A DNA stretch of 64,000 nucleotides from assembly GCA_963665155.2 (NCBI GenBank), contig OY761986.2:1860001-1924000 (forward strand), given 5' to 3'. The stretch comes from UBA1141 sp963665155. Its GTDB lineage: Bacteria > Chloroflexota > Dehalococcoidia > Lucifugimonadales > UBA3495. Positions 9,439-19,413 of this stretch are shown piece after piece. Within the stretch, counting starts at the first letter, position 1. The number at the start of each line of letters is the position of its first letter. The notes below the pieces were generated by a model. It had not been told where the DNA came from. It ran no database searches and saw only the letters and a program-made list of their open reading frames with translations. The position numbers were made by a program, and so were the translations under genes.

Positions 9439-11425
9439 CTTGATTCCCTCGTAAAAACCCCTCGTCCTCCGGGGGCAATGGGAGGATAATGTGGGGAAAG
9501 GGCGTTGGGGCAGCGCCTGGCCGAGGGAGGGGAGGATGTTCCGAATACGAGACCCGCAAGAGAGCCTCTGGCAGTCCCAGTTCCTGGTGACGCCGAAGAA
9601 GGCTAAGCGTCTGGAGAGAAGTTGGGCCGAGGTTTTCCGAAACGAGGCGCTCCCCCTGATTGACGAGGAGCGCTTTGCTCCCATGTACTGCGTGGACAAC
9701 GGCCGTCCCAACCGGGCGGTGCAGACCGTCCTCGGGGTCCACCTCCTCAAAGAGATGTTCAACCTCACCGACGATGAAGCTCTGGAACAACTAGAGTTCA
9801 ACCTGCTCTGGCACCACGCCCTGCGGCTGGACATCGAGGAGACCCACCTGCCCCAGAAGACCCTCCACAACTTCCGAGTTCGCCTGATGCAGCACGACGG
9901 TGGCCGGCTGGCTTTCCAGGAGACCACGGACCGGATCATCCAGGCGCTGGGCATACGCACCGGAAAGCAACGGCTGGACTCCACCCACATCATGAGCAAC
10001 ATCGCCACACTCACCCGGCTGGGCCTGTTCTGTGAGACGATGCGGTTGTTCCTGCGGGCCTTGCGCTGGGAGCACCCAGAGCTTCGCCCTGGGGTTCCGG
10101 AGGGCCTCCTAGGGCGCTATTTGAAGGAAGAAGACGAGGCGACCCACTACGAGGACGCCCGCACGGGGGAGGGTCGGCGACGCCTTTCGGTCTGTGCCCG
10201 GGACCTCTACCGGCTGGTGGACCGGTTCCATGGCACGACTGCTGCCCAGCTGGAGGAGTACCGGCTGCTGGAGCGGCTGCTGCGGGAGCAGTGCCATGTG
10301 GGCAAACACCGGGACGGGCACCCCAGGGACGATGACGACGATGCTGGGGAATGCAAGGTGCCCGTGGCCTTGAAGGACCCGAAGCAGGTGTCCGCCGACT
10401 CGCTGCAATCGCCCCACGACCCGGATGTGACCTACAGCGGCCACAAGGGGAAGGGGTACGAGGTGCAGGTGGCGGAGACCTGCCACGAGGAGAACGCCAC
10501 CCAGCTCATCACCCACGTGGAGGTGACCCCCTCGAGTGGGAGCGACACCGACGTGAGCGTGCCGGTCGTTGACGGGCTCGCGGAGCGGAAGGTCCGACCG
10601 GACGAGCTCTTCGCCGACACGGCGTAGGGGTCGGGCCGCAATGCCTTCGAAGCCTCGCGCCGGGGAACGGAACTGGTGAGCCCGGTGGCGGGGTCGGCGC
10701 CGGGGAACTCGCACGAAGGAGAGGGTGACGGACCACCGCCGCTCACCGCCGCGGACTTTCAGATCGACGTCACAGGGGAGCAGGCCACGGTGTGCCCCGC
10801 CGGCCACCCGTCCATCGAGGAGCACGAGTTGGAGGATGCGCCGGAGCGGGTAGAGGTCCACTTTGCCAGGACAACATGCGAGCCCTGCCCCTTGCGGTCC
10901 CGTTGCCCAGTGAAGCTGGACCGGCGTGCGGGGGCCTACGTCCTCAAGGCGGACCTGGTGAAGGTGAACATCGAGCGGCGCCGGAGGGCCGAGGCCACCG
11001 AGGAGTGGCGCAAGCGGTATGCCATAAGGGCCGGGATCGAGGGAACGAACTCCGAGCTGAAGCGCGCCCACGGGCTTGGGCGCTTGCGGGTGCGAGGGGG
11101 CCGTCGGGTGCGGCTTGCCGTCTACCTGAAGGCGTTGGCGTGCAACTTCAAGCGGATGGTCCATGCACGCCTGGTGGAGATGGAGAACACGGCTCAGCGG
11201 GCGGTCGGGACGGTACCTGCGGTCACGGCCGCATGAGGGCGCCGCTCCACAGCTTCCACCGGGTGCCCTGAGCCACGAAGGGGTAGCGCAACGGGATCAC
11301 GCTTGTCCTGAGCGCGGCAGATGGTGCGGTGAGGCCAGCAGCCGGCATCCCGTGGCCTCCTCCCTTCCAGGCCCCTTCGCACGCCAGGGTTCATCTCAAA
11401 CAGGCCTTTTTGCGAGGGAATCAAG
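9439..11425 (+). mobile_element. IS1182-family insertion sequence
   Basis: About 1,987 bp. The terminal inverted repeats are CTTGATTCCCTCG at 9439-9451 and its perfect complement at 11413-11425; similarity continues inward (AAAAA then CCT). The borders are fixed independently, because excising exactly this segment restores the reading frame of the gene it interrupts. No target duplication is visible, which is allowed for this family. The transposase inside carries a nonsense codon. Confidence 0.88.
9536..11236 (+). pseudogene. IS1182-family transposase with one in-frame TAG
   Basis: ATG at 9536 (MFRIRDPQESLWQSQ) follows a purine-rich GGGAGGGGAGG stretch. The N-terminal DUF772-like region (TVLGVHLLKEMFNLTDDEALEQ) is followed by the DDE core (KQRLDSTHIMSN; later CEPCPLRSRCPV and IRAGIEGTNSELKRAHGLGR). 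TAG at 10625-10627 interrupts between ELFADTA and GSGRNAFEASRRGTELVSPV. The frame is identical on both sides and no residues are lost. Related enzymes have Tyr here, so one base change (TAC or TAT to TAG) explains it. Expected full length is about 566 residues. Confidence 0.88.
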
Positions 11426-11536
11426 CTTATCTGCAGAGAGCACGCCGCGATAGATCAGCTTCTGTAAAGACAGAGGATGGATACCCAGGATCTTGGCCGC
11501 CTCCGCACTGGACACGACCGTGCTGTTTAGATTCAT

Positions 11537-11819
11537 TACCAAAGTCCTTATCACAGCAATAATAGTAATTATAGCCAGAAGAACAGAGTGATGCAACCAG
11601 GAGATTGGAATCCGCTCGGTTCAATGCCGTCATGGAGACGATCTCCTGAACGTTAAGCGAGAGTTTGTTCACACCGACAAACTTGACGCCTCAATCGAAG
11701 AAGGAATAGAGATTTTTAGGCTCCCTAAAGACGATGCCTAGAAGCACAAGGCAGCGGAGTCTCATGTAAGGTTTCATATCGATGGTTCGTCTTATATTTA
11801 AGAAAGAATCGGAGGGAAG
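11537..11819. other. Upstream region of the Xis-like/recombinase operon
   Basis: AT-rich relative to its surroundings, with no convincing gene. It would hold the promoter of the leftward Xis-recombinase operon. Confidence 0.35.
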
Positions 11820-12035
11820 ATGATGAGTCAGAAGAGATATGCCACGGAAGCGGGGATAATACTTAATACAGCGATAATTAAGCATTCGGAATCCACTACA
11901 CGATGTGAGCAACCTCATACGCTCAAAGTCCTACGCAACCCACGCGGTGGTTACCACGTAACCTGCGAATACTGCGACTGGTGGTCCTCAATACCCGCCG
12001 GGGAACGGCTAAAAGGATGGGAGGACCGGCCCTGA
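11820..12035 (+). CDS. Small Cys-containing hypothetical protein
   Basis: 71 codons starting at ATG-ATG, with a strong ribosome site (GGAGGGAAG) just before it. The C-terminal half (RCEQPHTLKVLRNPRGGY, then TCEYCDWW) carries three Cys and one His, which could bind one zinc (Cys...His...CxxC). The first half has no recognisable motif. No family was recognised. The ribosome site and the motif make it more likely a real gene than chance. Confidence 0.5.
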   Translation: MMSQKRYATEAGIILNTAIIKHSESTTRCEQPHTLKVLRNPRGGYHVTCEYCDWWSSIPAGERLKGWEDRP

Positions 12036-12325
12036 TACAAGTTACCGACACGGAAAGGGATTACGCCAACAGGACGTGCAGCACACCTTGGATGTTCCGT
12101 GGCGGGCTTTCGGGACGTTTCTGGGACCTTGTGACCAGCGTGGGAAGGATGCCTGTCCATTATCCGAGGCCAGGTTACCCGCTTGGTCAAAGAAGACCCT
12201 CGCACCCTTGGCCCACTCGTCGCACATTGGTCACTGCCCCCCCGAATTGGCAGGGATGGATTACTGAGCAAGGGAGGAAGTAGGCCTCGAGCTGGATTCG
12301 TAACGTTTCTTTGCAGGACGCGACA

Positions 12326-12424
12326 ATGAAAAACGATGAATGGACGCGCGACGAGTTGATCCTGGGCTTAGATATCTATCTCCGGTTCGGCATTTGCAGC
12401 TCGGATGAAGACTTAGTGTACTAG
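12326..12424 (+). pseudogene. Possible N-terminal remnant of an HNH/restriction-type endonuclease
   Basis: ATG at 12326 gives MKNDEWTRDELILGLDIYLR and then stops after 32 residues. The WTRDELILxLDxYxR pattern resembles the N-terminus of a widespread family of HNH-type restriction-like endonucleases. The following sequence shows no continuation I can follow, so this is at most a stub. Low confidence, because it rests on one short motif. Confidence 0.3.
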
Positions 12425-12806
12425 CCCGAGAAGGATCCAATGACCCAGATTCCGCGCAGGCTCTAGACGTGGAATTGAGGGGCCGGGTTAGAGATCAGCT
12501 CGGTCTGCGCCCACGTCAATCCAGCAGAGCCGCTTCAACGTCCCAGGTACCCCAGGCATGAAACAGGGCATCAACATTACCGTTGGCGTTAGTTTTCTAT
12601 CGATGCCCCGGACGTCAGGTCCATGCAGATCGAGATTATCGGCGCCGGGATAGAGTTTCTCACTCATTAAGCGCTGTAATTCGCGCCATCTAGTTTGTTA
12701 GTTCATTTATTGAGGACTGTCCGAATGGATAACCTTAGGCCACCGGTGGCGAGCCCGTGCACTGCAAGGGAAGCAAGACAGCTCCATCGCCAGTACCTGG
12801 ATTCCC
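12425..12806. other. No gene seen
   Basis: Decayed sequence ahead of the truncated IS3-type transposase. Its left inverted repeat and orfA were not found here. Confidence 0.4.
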
Positions 12807-13625
12807 TGGAATAAGCTTAGCCCACCGGAAGAGGCCAGGGTCTTGGCGGCGGCCAGAGAGTCTCCGGAGTGGAGCAGCCGGCAACTGGCCACTTGGATCA
12901 CCGACTACCAGGATTTATCGGTCGGTGAATCTACGGTGTACCGCCTCTTGAAGAGGGAAGGGCTGGTAAAACCTCCCGATATGAAGCTTCTGGCCGGCAA
13001 AGAGTACCAACGCAAGACCAGCGGTCCGCATCAGATGTGGGCTACCGATGCCTCGTATTTCCGGGTGGTCGGCTGGGGCTACTACTACATGGTAACCGTG
13101 ATGGACGACTACTCCCGATTCATCCTGGCCTGGAAGCTGCAACTGGACGTGACATCTGATTCCCTGATCCAGGTGGTCCAGCTAGCCATTGACGCTACTG
13201 GTATGACAGAAGTGCCCTTGGAGGGCCGGACCAGATTGCTGAGTGACAATGGATCGGGCTACGTATCCAGAGCTTTCCGCGATTACCTGGGCCTGGTAGG
13301 GATCCGCCATATCTTGGCGGCGCCTTACCATCCCCAAACCAATGGGAAACTGGAGCGGTACCATCAGAGCATCAAGCAGGAGGTGAACCAGGTCCCGTAT
13401 GAGATCCCTGGTGATCTGGAGGAGGCCATCGCCGGCTTCGTGGACTACTACAACCACCGTCGCTATCACAAAGCCCTGAGCAACGTGACGCCAGATGATG
13501 TCTTAAGGGGGAGACGGGAAGGGATCTTGATCAGAAGAAGGGAAGTGAAAGCTCAGACTTTACAATGGCGTCAACGCTACAACCGGCAGCGCCGACAGTC
13601 CTACAACACTGCCATATCCCCTTGA
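12807..13625 (+). pseudogene. IS3-family transposase OrfB, 5'-truncated
   Basis: The frame is homologous from WNKLSPPEEARVL (12807), before the first internal start near 12843. It contains the HTH_21 region (LSVGESTVYRLLKREGLVKP) and the rve integrase core with the first Asp in MWATDASYF, the second in LLSDNGSGY and the Glu in NGKLERYH. The C-terminus is intact (stop after NTAISP). The upstream partner orfA, with its HTH_Tnp_1 domain, and the left terminal repeat are absent. The element is therefore a one-ended remnant, although the catalytic core is complete. Confidence 0.85.
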
Positions 13626-13900
13626 TCTCTCCTTAATAAAAGTGTCCCACTTTTGCTGGTTGCCAACACGTGAACTAAGAGAATAAAATGAGGTCTTAGA
13701 GAAGTGTCGAAAACGAGGGTTTAATGCCAATGCTGCGAAGGGGATGGCCGTTGACCTACTCTAGATACCCGTTTATCGTCCACGGTATCCCTGAGGGTCA
13801 GATCAGGTCTTATCTGGGACATCCCGGTAAAGTTCAGAATAATGGCGTAAGATGGTTAATAATGTACTCAGTAGTCAAAATCGCCCGATAGGAGAGAATC

Positions 13901-14737
13901 ATGCCGCTGGGAAATCTCGGTAAAGGAATCAAAGACACTTTGGTGGGCACTATCAAAGGGGCCGGCGACGTCGTGGCCACCACTTTGGATGCCACTAAGG
14001 ACACCACCGTGAAGGCCTTGCAGGGAGTGAGGGATGTCACTCAGGAGGCATCTGGAATGGCGGTGGACGGTGTGACGGGTGCGGTCGAGGCGGCAAGCGA
14101 GGTCGGCGCCAGCGTCGGCGGCGCCGCCAAGGGCGCGGTCATCGGCGTCGTCCAAGGCGTAGGAGAGGTAGCTCAAGTTACAGTAGGAACCTTGAGCGAT
14201 ACCGTACGCGCCGCCATCAAGGGAACCACAGAGGTGGGAGGCGATGTCGCCGAGGCCGGAAGAGGCGCAGTAGAGGGAGCCTTGGTCGGTGGCAAAAGCG
14301 TTGGGCTCGCCTTTGAAGACTCGGTCACTAGCGTGGCCAGAGGCGCCATCCAGAGCACCAACGAGGTGGGAGGAGACCTGGCAGCCACAGCCAAGAGCGT
14401 GGCGCTTGGGACCATTCATGGAGCTCAGGAAGTTGGCGAGGATGCCATTGTGGCGGTCCGAAGTAGTTCCGGAGAACTCATCAAGGGAACTGCCGGAGTC
14501 GGTGGAGATCTTGCCACCGTCGCGCGCAGCGCCGTGGAAGGAGCCATTGAAGGGGCCAAGGACATCGGCGTGACGCTGGAGGACGCGGCATCGGCCGCAG
14601 CAACAGGCGCCGTCAATGCCGCGACTCAAATAAGCGAATCCGCCGGGAACGCCGTTCGCGATGCTGCGACCGGAATGATTTCCGGAGTCCGGGTGGTGGT
14701 GCAAGCTCCGTTTAAAGGCGAAGAAGACAAGAAATAG
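13901..14737 (+). CDS. 22-residue-repeat amphipathic helical protein (LEA/perilipin-like)
   Basis: 278 residues with almost no Cys, Trp, Tyr or Pro and very high Ala, Gly, Val, Thr and Glu. From about residue 100 the sequence repeats every 22 residues (two 11-mers), for example VALGTIHGAQEVGEDAIVAVRS, each with an xxxGxxxGAxEVGxDxAxxARS pattern. Such 11-mer repeats form long amphipathic helices that lie on lipid surfaces or protect membranes, as in LEA proteins, perilipins and synuclein. There is no signal peptide or membrane segment. ATG at 13901 follows GGAGAG. A strong hairpin closes the gene. The next gene encodes a membrane protein. Function is inferred from composition only. Confidence 0.8.
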   Translation: MPLGNLGKGIKDTLVGTIKGAGDVVATTLDATKDTTVKALQGVRDVTQEASGMAVDGVTGAVEAASEVGASVGGAAKGAVIGVVQGVGEVAQVTVGTLSDTVRAAIKGTTEVGGDVAEAGRGAVEGALVGGKSVGLAFEDSVTSVARGAIQSTNEVGGDLAATAKSVALGTIHGAQEVGEDAIVAVRSSSGELIKGTAGVGGDLATVARSAVEGAIEGAKDIGVTLEDAASAAATGAVNAATQISESAGNAVRDAATGMISGVRVVVQAPFKGEEDKK

Positions 14738-14741
14738 CTTG

Positions 14742-14764
14742 CCGCCGGGCCTTGGGCCCGGCGG
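14742..14764 (+). terminator. GC-rich hairpin after the repeat-protein gene
   Basis: Perfect 10-bp stem CCGCCGGGCC / GGCCCGGCGG with a TTG loop, starting four bases after the stop codon. No T-tract follows, so termination is likely but not certain. Confidence 0.6.
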
Positions 14765-14859
14765 ACCCAAGGCAAATCTTGGACGGCTTGAGAACGGTCC
14801 AGCGGCGTCTGGCGCCTAAACCAGTCCCCGTCAAAGGGGCTGATTCTCCAGTTAGTATT

Positions 14860-14895
14860 AAGAGGCGGCATAGGAATAAGCCTGCGCCGCCTCTT
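14860..14895 (+). terminator. Second hairpin with T-rich tail
   Basis: 10-bp stem AAGAGGCGGC / GCCGCCTCTT. The loop can pair further (AGG/CCT), and TTTGAATTTTGTT follows. It fits a Rho-independent terminator isolating the repeat-protein gene from yihY. Confidence 0.6.
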
Positions 14896-14924
14896 TGAAT
14901 TTTGTTCCCTGTTGAAGTTATCTG

Positions 14925-15938
14925 ATGGTCGCCTTGAGGATTAAGTCAAATCTCCGTGCTGCCGCCTCAGCCTTAAGATCCAGTGGGGCGACGCTCTCGG
15001 GGTTCATCGCCCGGCTGAAGCACATCTCCGCCGTTTTCGCCCACGGCGGCCAAACTCTCAAGCATGGATTAGCCGAAACTCACCTGGGCGCAAGTACTCC
15101 AGCAAGGCTAATCGCCCGGGTACTCCAGGAAATGGGCGAAGACGACGCTACTCACATGGCAGCCAGCGTTAGCTACTACGCAGTGCTTTCCATTTTCCCC
15201 CTGGTCATTGCGCTGAGTGCGATCATGGGGTGGGTGGCCGGTTCAGAGAGCCGTCAGGACGAGTTGGTCGAATATGTCGCTGACTTCCTTCCGGGCTCAG
15301 AGCAATTCGTGCGGGACAGCATTGAGGGTGCGGAAAGATTCAGGGAAACCCTTGGCGTGGTGGCAGTCCTGGGCCTGATGTGGTCAGCCAGCGCTGTCTT
15401 TGGCTCAATTACCCGGGTAGTTAACCGGGCCTGGGACATTCGCGAGAACCCGCCGTTTTACAGGAACAAGCCAAGACAGTTGGCCATGGCGTTGGGCGTC
15501 GGTATTCTGTTTGCCCTGTCGTTAGGAATAACCAGCTTTATGCAATGGGCTACTACAATTGAGATCGGTAGCCGTTCTGCCAGCGACGTATTGGGAGGGG
15601 AGTTATTCGCCATAGTCCTGCGGATACCCGCTACCCTGATCAGCTTTAGCATTTTCCTGTTCATTTACAAATTTCTGCCCAACACCAAGACGTACTGGAA
15701 GTACGTTTGGACGGGTGCCGCGGTGGCAGCGGTGCTGTTTGAATTAGGTAAGAACCTCTTTCTCTATTACTTGAGCAACTTTGCTGAATTTGACCAACTA
15801 TACGGTAACGTGGCCTCGGTAATCACTCTGATGGTCTGGGCTTATATCTGCGCCATAATCCTGATACTTGGAGCAGAGGTGGCGTCGGAATACGGCCGGA
15901 TGAAAATGGGGACGGTGCGAGGCGAGCCGCAACAGTAA
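14925..15938 (+). CDS. YihY/UPF0761-family inner-membrane protein
   Basis: 337 residues. A hydrophilic N-terminus of about 80 residues precedes the family's hallmark first helix (ATHMAASVSYYAVLSIFPLVIAL). Further membrane segments follow near residues 145-165, 185-210, 235-255, 260-285 and 300-325. The FLPNTKTYWKYVWTGAAVAA and YLSNFAEFDQLYGNVASV motifs are typical of YihY/BrkB-type proteins (once misnamed RNase BN). The substrate is unknown. Start ATG 14925 is weakly supported; a later start before residue 80 is possible. Confidence 0.9.
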   Translation: MVALRIKSNLRAAASALRSSGATLSGFIARLKHISAVFAHGGQTLKHGLAETHLGASTPARLIARVLQEMGEDDATHMAASVSYYAVLSIFPLVIALSAIMGWVAGSESRQDELVEYVADFLPGSEQFVRDSIEGAERFRETLGVVAVLGLMWSASAVFGSITRVVNRAWDIRENPPFYRNKPRQLAMALGVGILFALSLGITSFMQWATTIEIGSRSASDVLGGELFAIVLRIPATLISFSIFLFIYKFLPNTKTYWKYVWTGAAVAAVLFELGKNLFLYYLSNFAEFDQLYGNVASVITLMVWAYICAIILILGAEVASEYGRMKMGTVRGEPQQ

Positions 15939-16186
15939 CGAAATTACCATTGTGGTACAAACGATACAACAACAATGGCGGCGCTAGGCGATTGGCGGCT
16001 GTCTATCGCCTAGGATCCCGGACCTGCTTGACCTGGTGCATACAACCGTCGTTACGTCCCTTAGGGTCAAAAACTGATGCAGCCGATGGTCTTCCCGAGC
16101 CATACTGCCAGCGTCAGTTGCTATAGGTTGCCCCACTAACACTATTGTTTCATAGTGTCTTTCGATATTCCCAACACAGTCTTGAG

Positions 16187-18752
16187 TTATGCCCTGAGAA
16201 TCTCCCGCCGGGACAGCACTCGCTCCATCAATGGCCGCATGCCCAGTTCGCTGGAGATGGCCAAGGACTCTTCCAATAGAGTCATGGCCTGGGCGAGGTC
16301 TCCTTCCGTGTTACGCTCACGAAGGGAATCGGCGTAATCGCAGGAGGTCCATGCCAGCTCGGGCCGCGCTCCTACGCTGCGGCAGAACGCCACGGCGTCT
16401 TCGAAGTGGGCCGCCGCCTGGTCGAGCTTGCCCATGGTATGGGAGAGAATACCTAGTAGATGGTCGATGCAAGTTGTATCAGGGAATATTAAAATTAAAG
16501 TATTTTGCGCTAGCTCCAGGGCGCCGTAGTGTTCCTCGGCCGCTGCTTTATCTTCCCACTGCACCGCCGTCAGGGCCAGACCTGCTCTAGCTAATAAGCC
16601 CAGACCACAGACGGCGATGAGAGCACGGTCCGGGCGCATTCGTCGGCGATGTCCAACCAGTCGGTGCCGCCGGTGCTTCGAGCGATTGCTGGTATCAACA
16701 ATGCGGAGAATGTTATTTCTAAAGTCGGCCCTGATGGAGCAAGGCGTATTGCCTCACGGAGCCGCTCCATGCAGGCGTCGCCCTCGCCAACCTCACCCAC
16801 CTCGTACTCCAAGCGCGCCCGCGTGAGTAGGAGGCGAATATCCTGTGGCGCTAGCAACAGGCCCCGATCGGTGTACTCTCGAGCAGCCGGCCAGTCACCA
16901 TCGAGGCGGGACCCGATTGCATTTAAGAAAAGCGAGCTAGTTAGCCAGAGGCGGTCGCGCAGCTTCTCCGCCGCTGCAAGCAAGGCCGGCGCCTGAAGCC
17001 TGGCTCCCTCAACATCACCCAGAGGATATTGAGCGCACCACGCGACTATGCGAGCGACGACCTCGGCAGAGAGAATATCGAGCTGGCTGGCTAGCTTAAA
17101 GCCTCTTGGGCACCCTCGTAGTCCCCTTCCTGTATCCCAATCACAACACCATATTGAGACTGGAGGCGTCCTGCCTCAGGGGAATCGGGTGGCACCAGCG
17201 CCAGGGCACGGGAGATGAGCTGAGTCGCCCCTATGAGCCCCGTCACTGGAGGGAGGGGCTGGGCTGCGACTGTCAGAGCGCGGTTCACATCGCCAGCAGC
17301 AACAAAGTAATCGAAGGCACGGCTCAAGCTGGCCACCGCCTCCGGCAAATGGTGGAGTGGGAGTGTAGTTAGCTGGGCGCGGCCCAACCCGAACAGGAGT
17401 TCAGCAGTCTCGGCGTCCATCGGCTGTCCCTCTTTCGCAGACAGGGCACGCTGGAATTGGGTCAGGGCCTCCTCGTCAGCATAGGTGGACAGCGCCCGCT
17501 CCCCCGCCAGCAAAGAGTAGCGCACCAGTTTATCGCCCCCAAGTACCGTCTCTGCCTGGACGTAATGGTGGGCTAGCTCGGAGGCGTGGGCCTCGACATT
17601 GCGCCCATACAGGTCCTCCAGCACCTCGGCTATGCGAGCATGCAACCTCACCCGCCTTGTGATGGTCAACTCTTCAGCCAAGGTCTCCTGGATCAGAGCA
17701 TGGGTGAACTGGTAGCGCCCTACCGCCTGGGGGCAACTCCTCTATCACTCTTGACCCCAGCCCCTCCTCCAGCACCTCCAGCAACCGGTCTTCGGTCATA
17801 TCCTCAATCAACGGCTTTAGCTGTTCTAGGTTGAACTCCCTCCCAATCACCGAGGCAATGGTCAACGTCTGGTTGCACCGCTCCGAGAGCCTGTTCAGCC
17901 GCCTCCCTATCACCTCACGCACCCCCTCGGGTATGCTAACGGTCCAGGTGTCACTTATTGCCCCCCTTGGTGAGCCGGTAGAACCACGTCCTTCGACTGA
18001 GTCTCCACGAACAGCCTTGAAGGCTCCTTCCTGCACCAATAGCCTCACAACCTCCGTCACGAAGAGGGGGTTCCCCTCCGTCTGCCGGTACACTGCCTCC
18101 ACAAGTCCTTTGGGAGGAGAGATCCCGCTGGTTACCTCTATAAACCGCTCCACCTCCTGCTGGCTCAGGCCTCGTAGCAGCAGCACCCGTTGGAAGAGAC
18201 GCTCGCGGGTAAGCTCCCCAAGGGTTTCGGAAAGGGGGTGCTGGCGATTTAGATCCACGTTCCGGTAAGTCCCTATCACTAGAAGCCGTGCGCCAGCAAG
18301 CTCCTTCGCTATAAATTCGAGCAAGAGCAATGATGGCCTGTCGGCCCAGTGGAGGTCTTCCAGCATCAGTACCAGTGGTTGTCGTCCACCCGCACGCTTC
18401 AAGAATGTAGCAATGGAATCGAAGAGGCGGAATCGGGCTTGATCAGGCTCAAGGGCTGGTGGCGCATGGAGGCCCGGCAACCTTTCCCTCACATCGGAAA
18501 CGATCTCGGCAATGTCTGCGGCGCCAACGCCCATCTCCGAATGTAGCTCCTCTGGCTCTCGCTCCAGGACGTAGGAGCGGATGGCCTGGACCCATGGCCA
18601 GAAGGGGGGCACACCTTGGGCTTCGTAGCAGCGACCCCACAACACCTGGGCGCTACGCAGCCCGGCGTAGGTGGCCAACTCCTGGGCCGTGCGGGTCTTG
18701 CCGATGCCCGGCTCACCTACCAAAGTGACAAGCCGACCACGGCCCGACAAGG
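16187..18752 (-). pseudogene. AAA ATPase-TPR regulator, 5'-truncated and frameshifted
   Basis: The preserved start is LSGRGRLVTLVGEPGIGKTR, that is, the Walker A motif without the upstream sensor domain. Walker B is LVLMLEDLHWAD. The AAA part ends in a frameshift near 17680-17730 (after EELPPGG). The TPR part continues in other frames at 17091-17681, 16591-17090 and 16187-16639. The C-terminus (GMRPLMERVLSRREILRA) is intact and has a second copy at 3704-3780. At 18751-18753 the gene is joined directly to a cut hsdM, sharing only about three bases at the seam. Members of this family are large LuxR- or cyclase-linked signalling ATPases. Confidence 0.8.
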
Positions 18753-19283
18753 CGTGAAGAACTCGCCCCCGTCATGTGCCTTCTGATCGGCAAACTGGGT
18801 CAGGAAGTACTCGTAGATGCGTCCGAAGATGTCTCCATCGGCACGCTTGAGTGCAGGGTCGTTGAAGGTACGGAGGATTTGCCCGAGTACGTCGTTATCG
18901 AGTTCCTGGTACTCCGCCTTCGGCAAGGCCCCTCGCAAGGTCTCGTAGTCCTTTTCGATCCCTTCCATGGCGTCGATGATCGCCTGAGCTCGGTCGGCAC
19001 TGTCGGGCAATGAGACGAGATTATCGAATTGTGCTTGCGGGTGCAGGAAGATTGACCCCTTTTGGGAGAAGTCCTCCTTGGTGAGTTCGCGTACCTTTCC
19101 TCCTCGCATTGGCAGGGTCAGTTCGATCTCCTCCTTTACCTTGAGGAACCGACTGTACGCGTGCCGTAGGAAGATCAGCCCCATGACGGGAAGGAAGTAC
19201 TCGTTGCTGGCGAAGTTGGAATTGGCCCGCAGATTGTCCGCGCTGGACCAGAGTCGCCTCTCGATGTCGCCGATGTGTTCCAA
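18753..19283 (-). pseudogene. hsdM: N-terminal fragment of type I restriction methylase HsdM
   Basis: ATG at 19283 (MEHIGDIERRLWSSADNLRA). The helical HsdM_N domain is preserved (YFLPVMGLIFLRHAYSRF, then DVLGQILRTFNDPALK and IYEYFLTQFAD). The frame reaches GGEFFTP, the point where the methyltransferase domain begins, and there switches to AAA-gene DNA. No SAM-binding motif or NPPF motif remains. About 175 of the usual 500 or more residues are left. The HTH gene upstream on the same strand is the usual partner at the head of such loci. hsdS and hsdR are not present. Confidence 0.88.
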
Positions 19284-19413
19284 CGGTGTGGCTCCTTCGC
19301 CTCAGATTGTTGAATACTGCGCCGCGAGCAATTGATCCCAGACAAGAATCGGCGGGCCGGTCTGCTCGTTCGTTCGCGAGATTGGGCCCGCAGGCGTCTT
19401 GCTATCACGCATG

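Larger units (their letters stand above)
9310..11536 (-). pseudogene. Xis-like HTH_17 protein gene, split by an IS1182 element
   Basis: The 5' part (11426-11536, ATG at 11536 after AAGGAC) encodes 37 residues beginning MNLNSTVVSSAEAAKILG and ending GVLSADK. The 3' part (9310-9438) encodes IANRYLISRGELMEFAK and a very basic tail, RGRPRTKRKYTKRS. Removing 9439-11425 joins the pieces in frame with no base gained or lost, restoring a 79-residue MerR/excisionase-type helix-turn-helix protein. Its stop overlaps the start of the serine recombinase, so the two form an operon. Small basic proteins in this position often act as recombination directionality factors or repressors; that role is inferred. 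The insertion inactivates it. Confidence 0.85.

Noticed and set aside
10625..10627. Amber codon as pyrrolysine insertion
   Set aside because: There is no sign of pyrrolysine genes, the expected residue is Tyr, and prfA is present to end translation at UAG.
10109..11164. Long minus-strand frame over the IS1182 transposase
   Set aside because: Shadow of the transposase, without recognisable motifs or a ribosome site.
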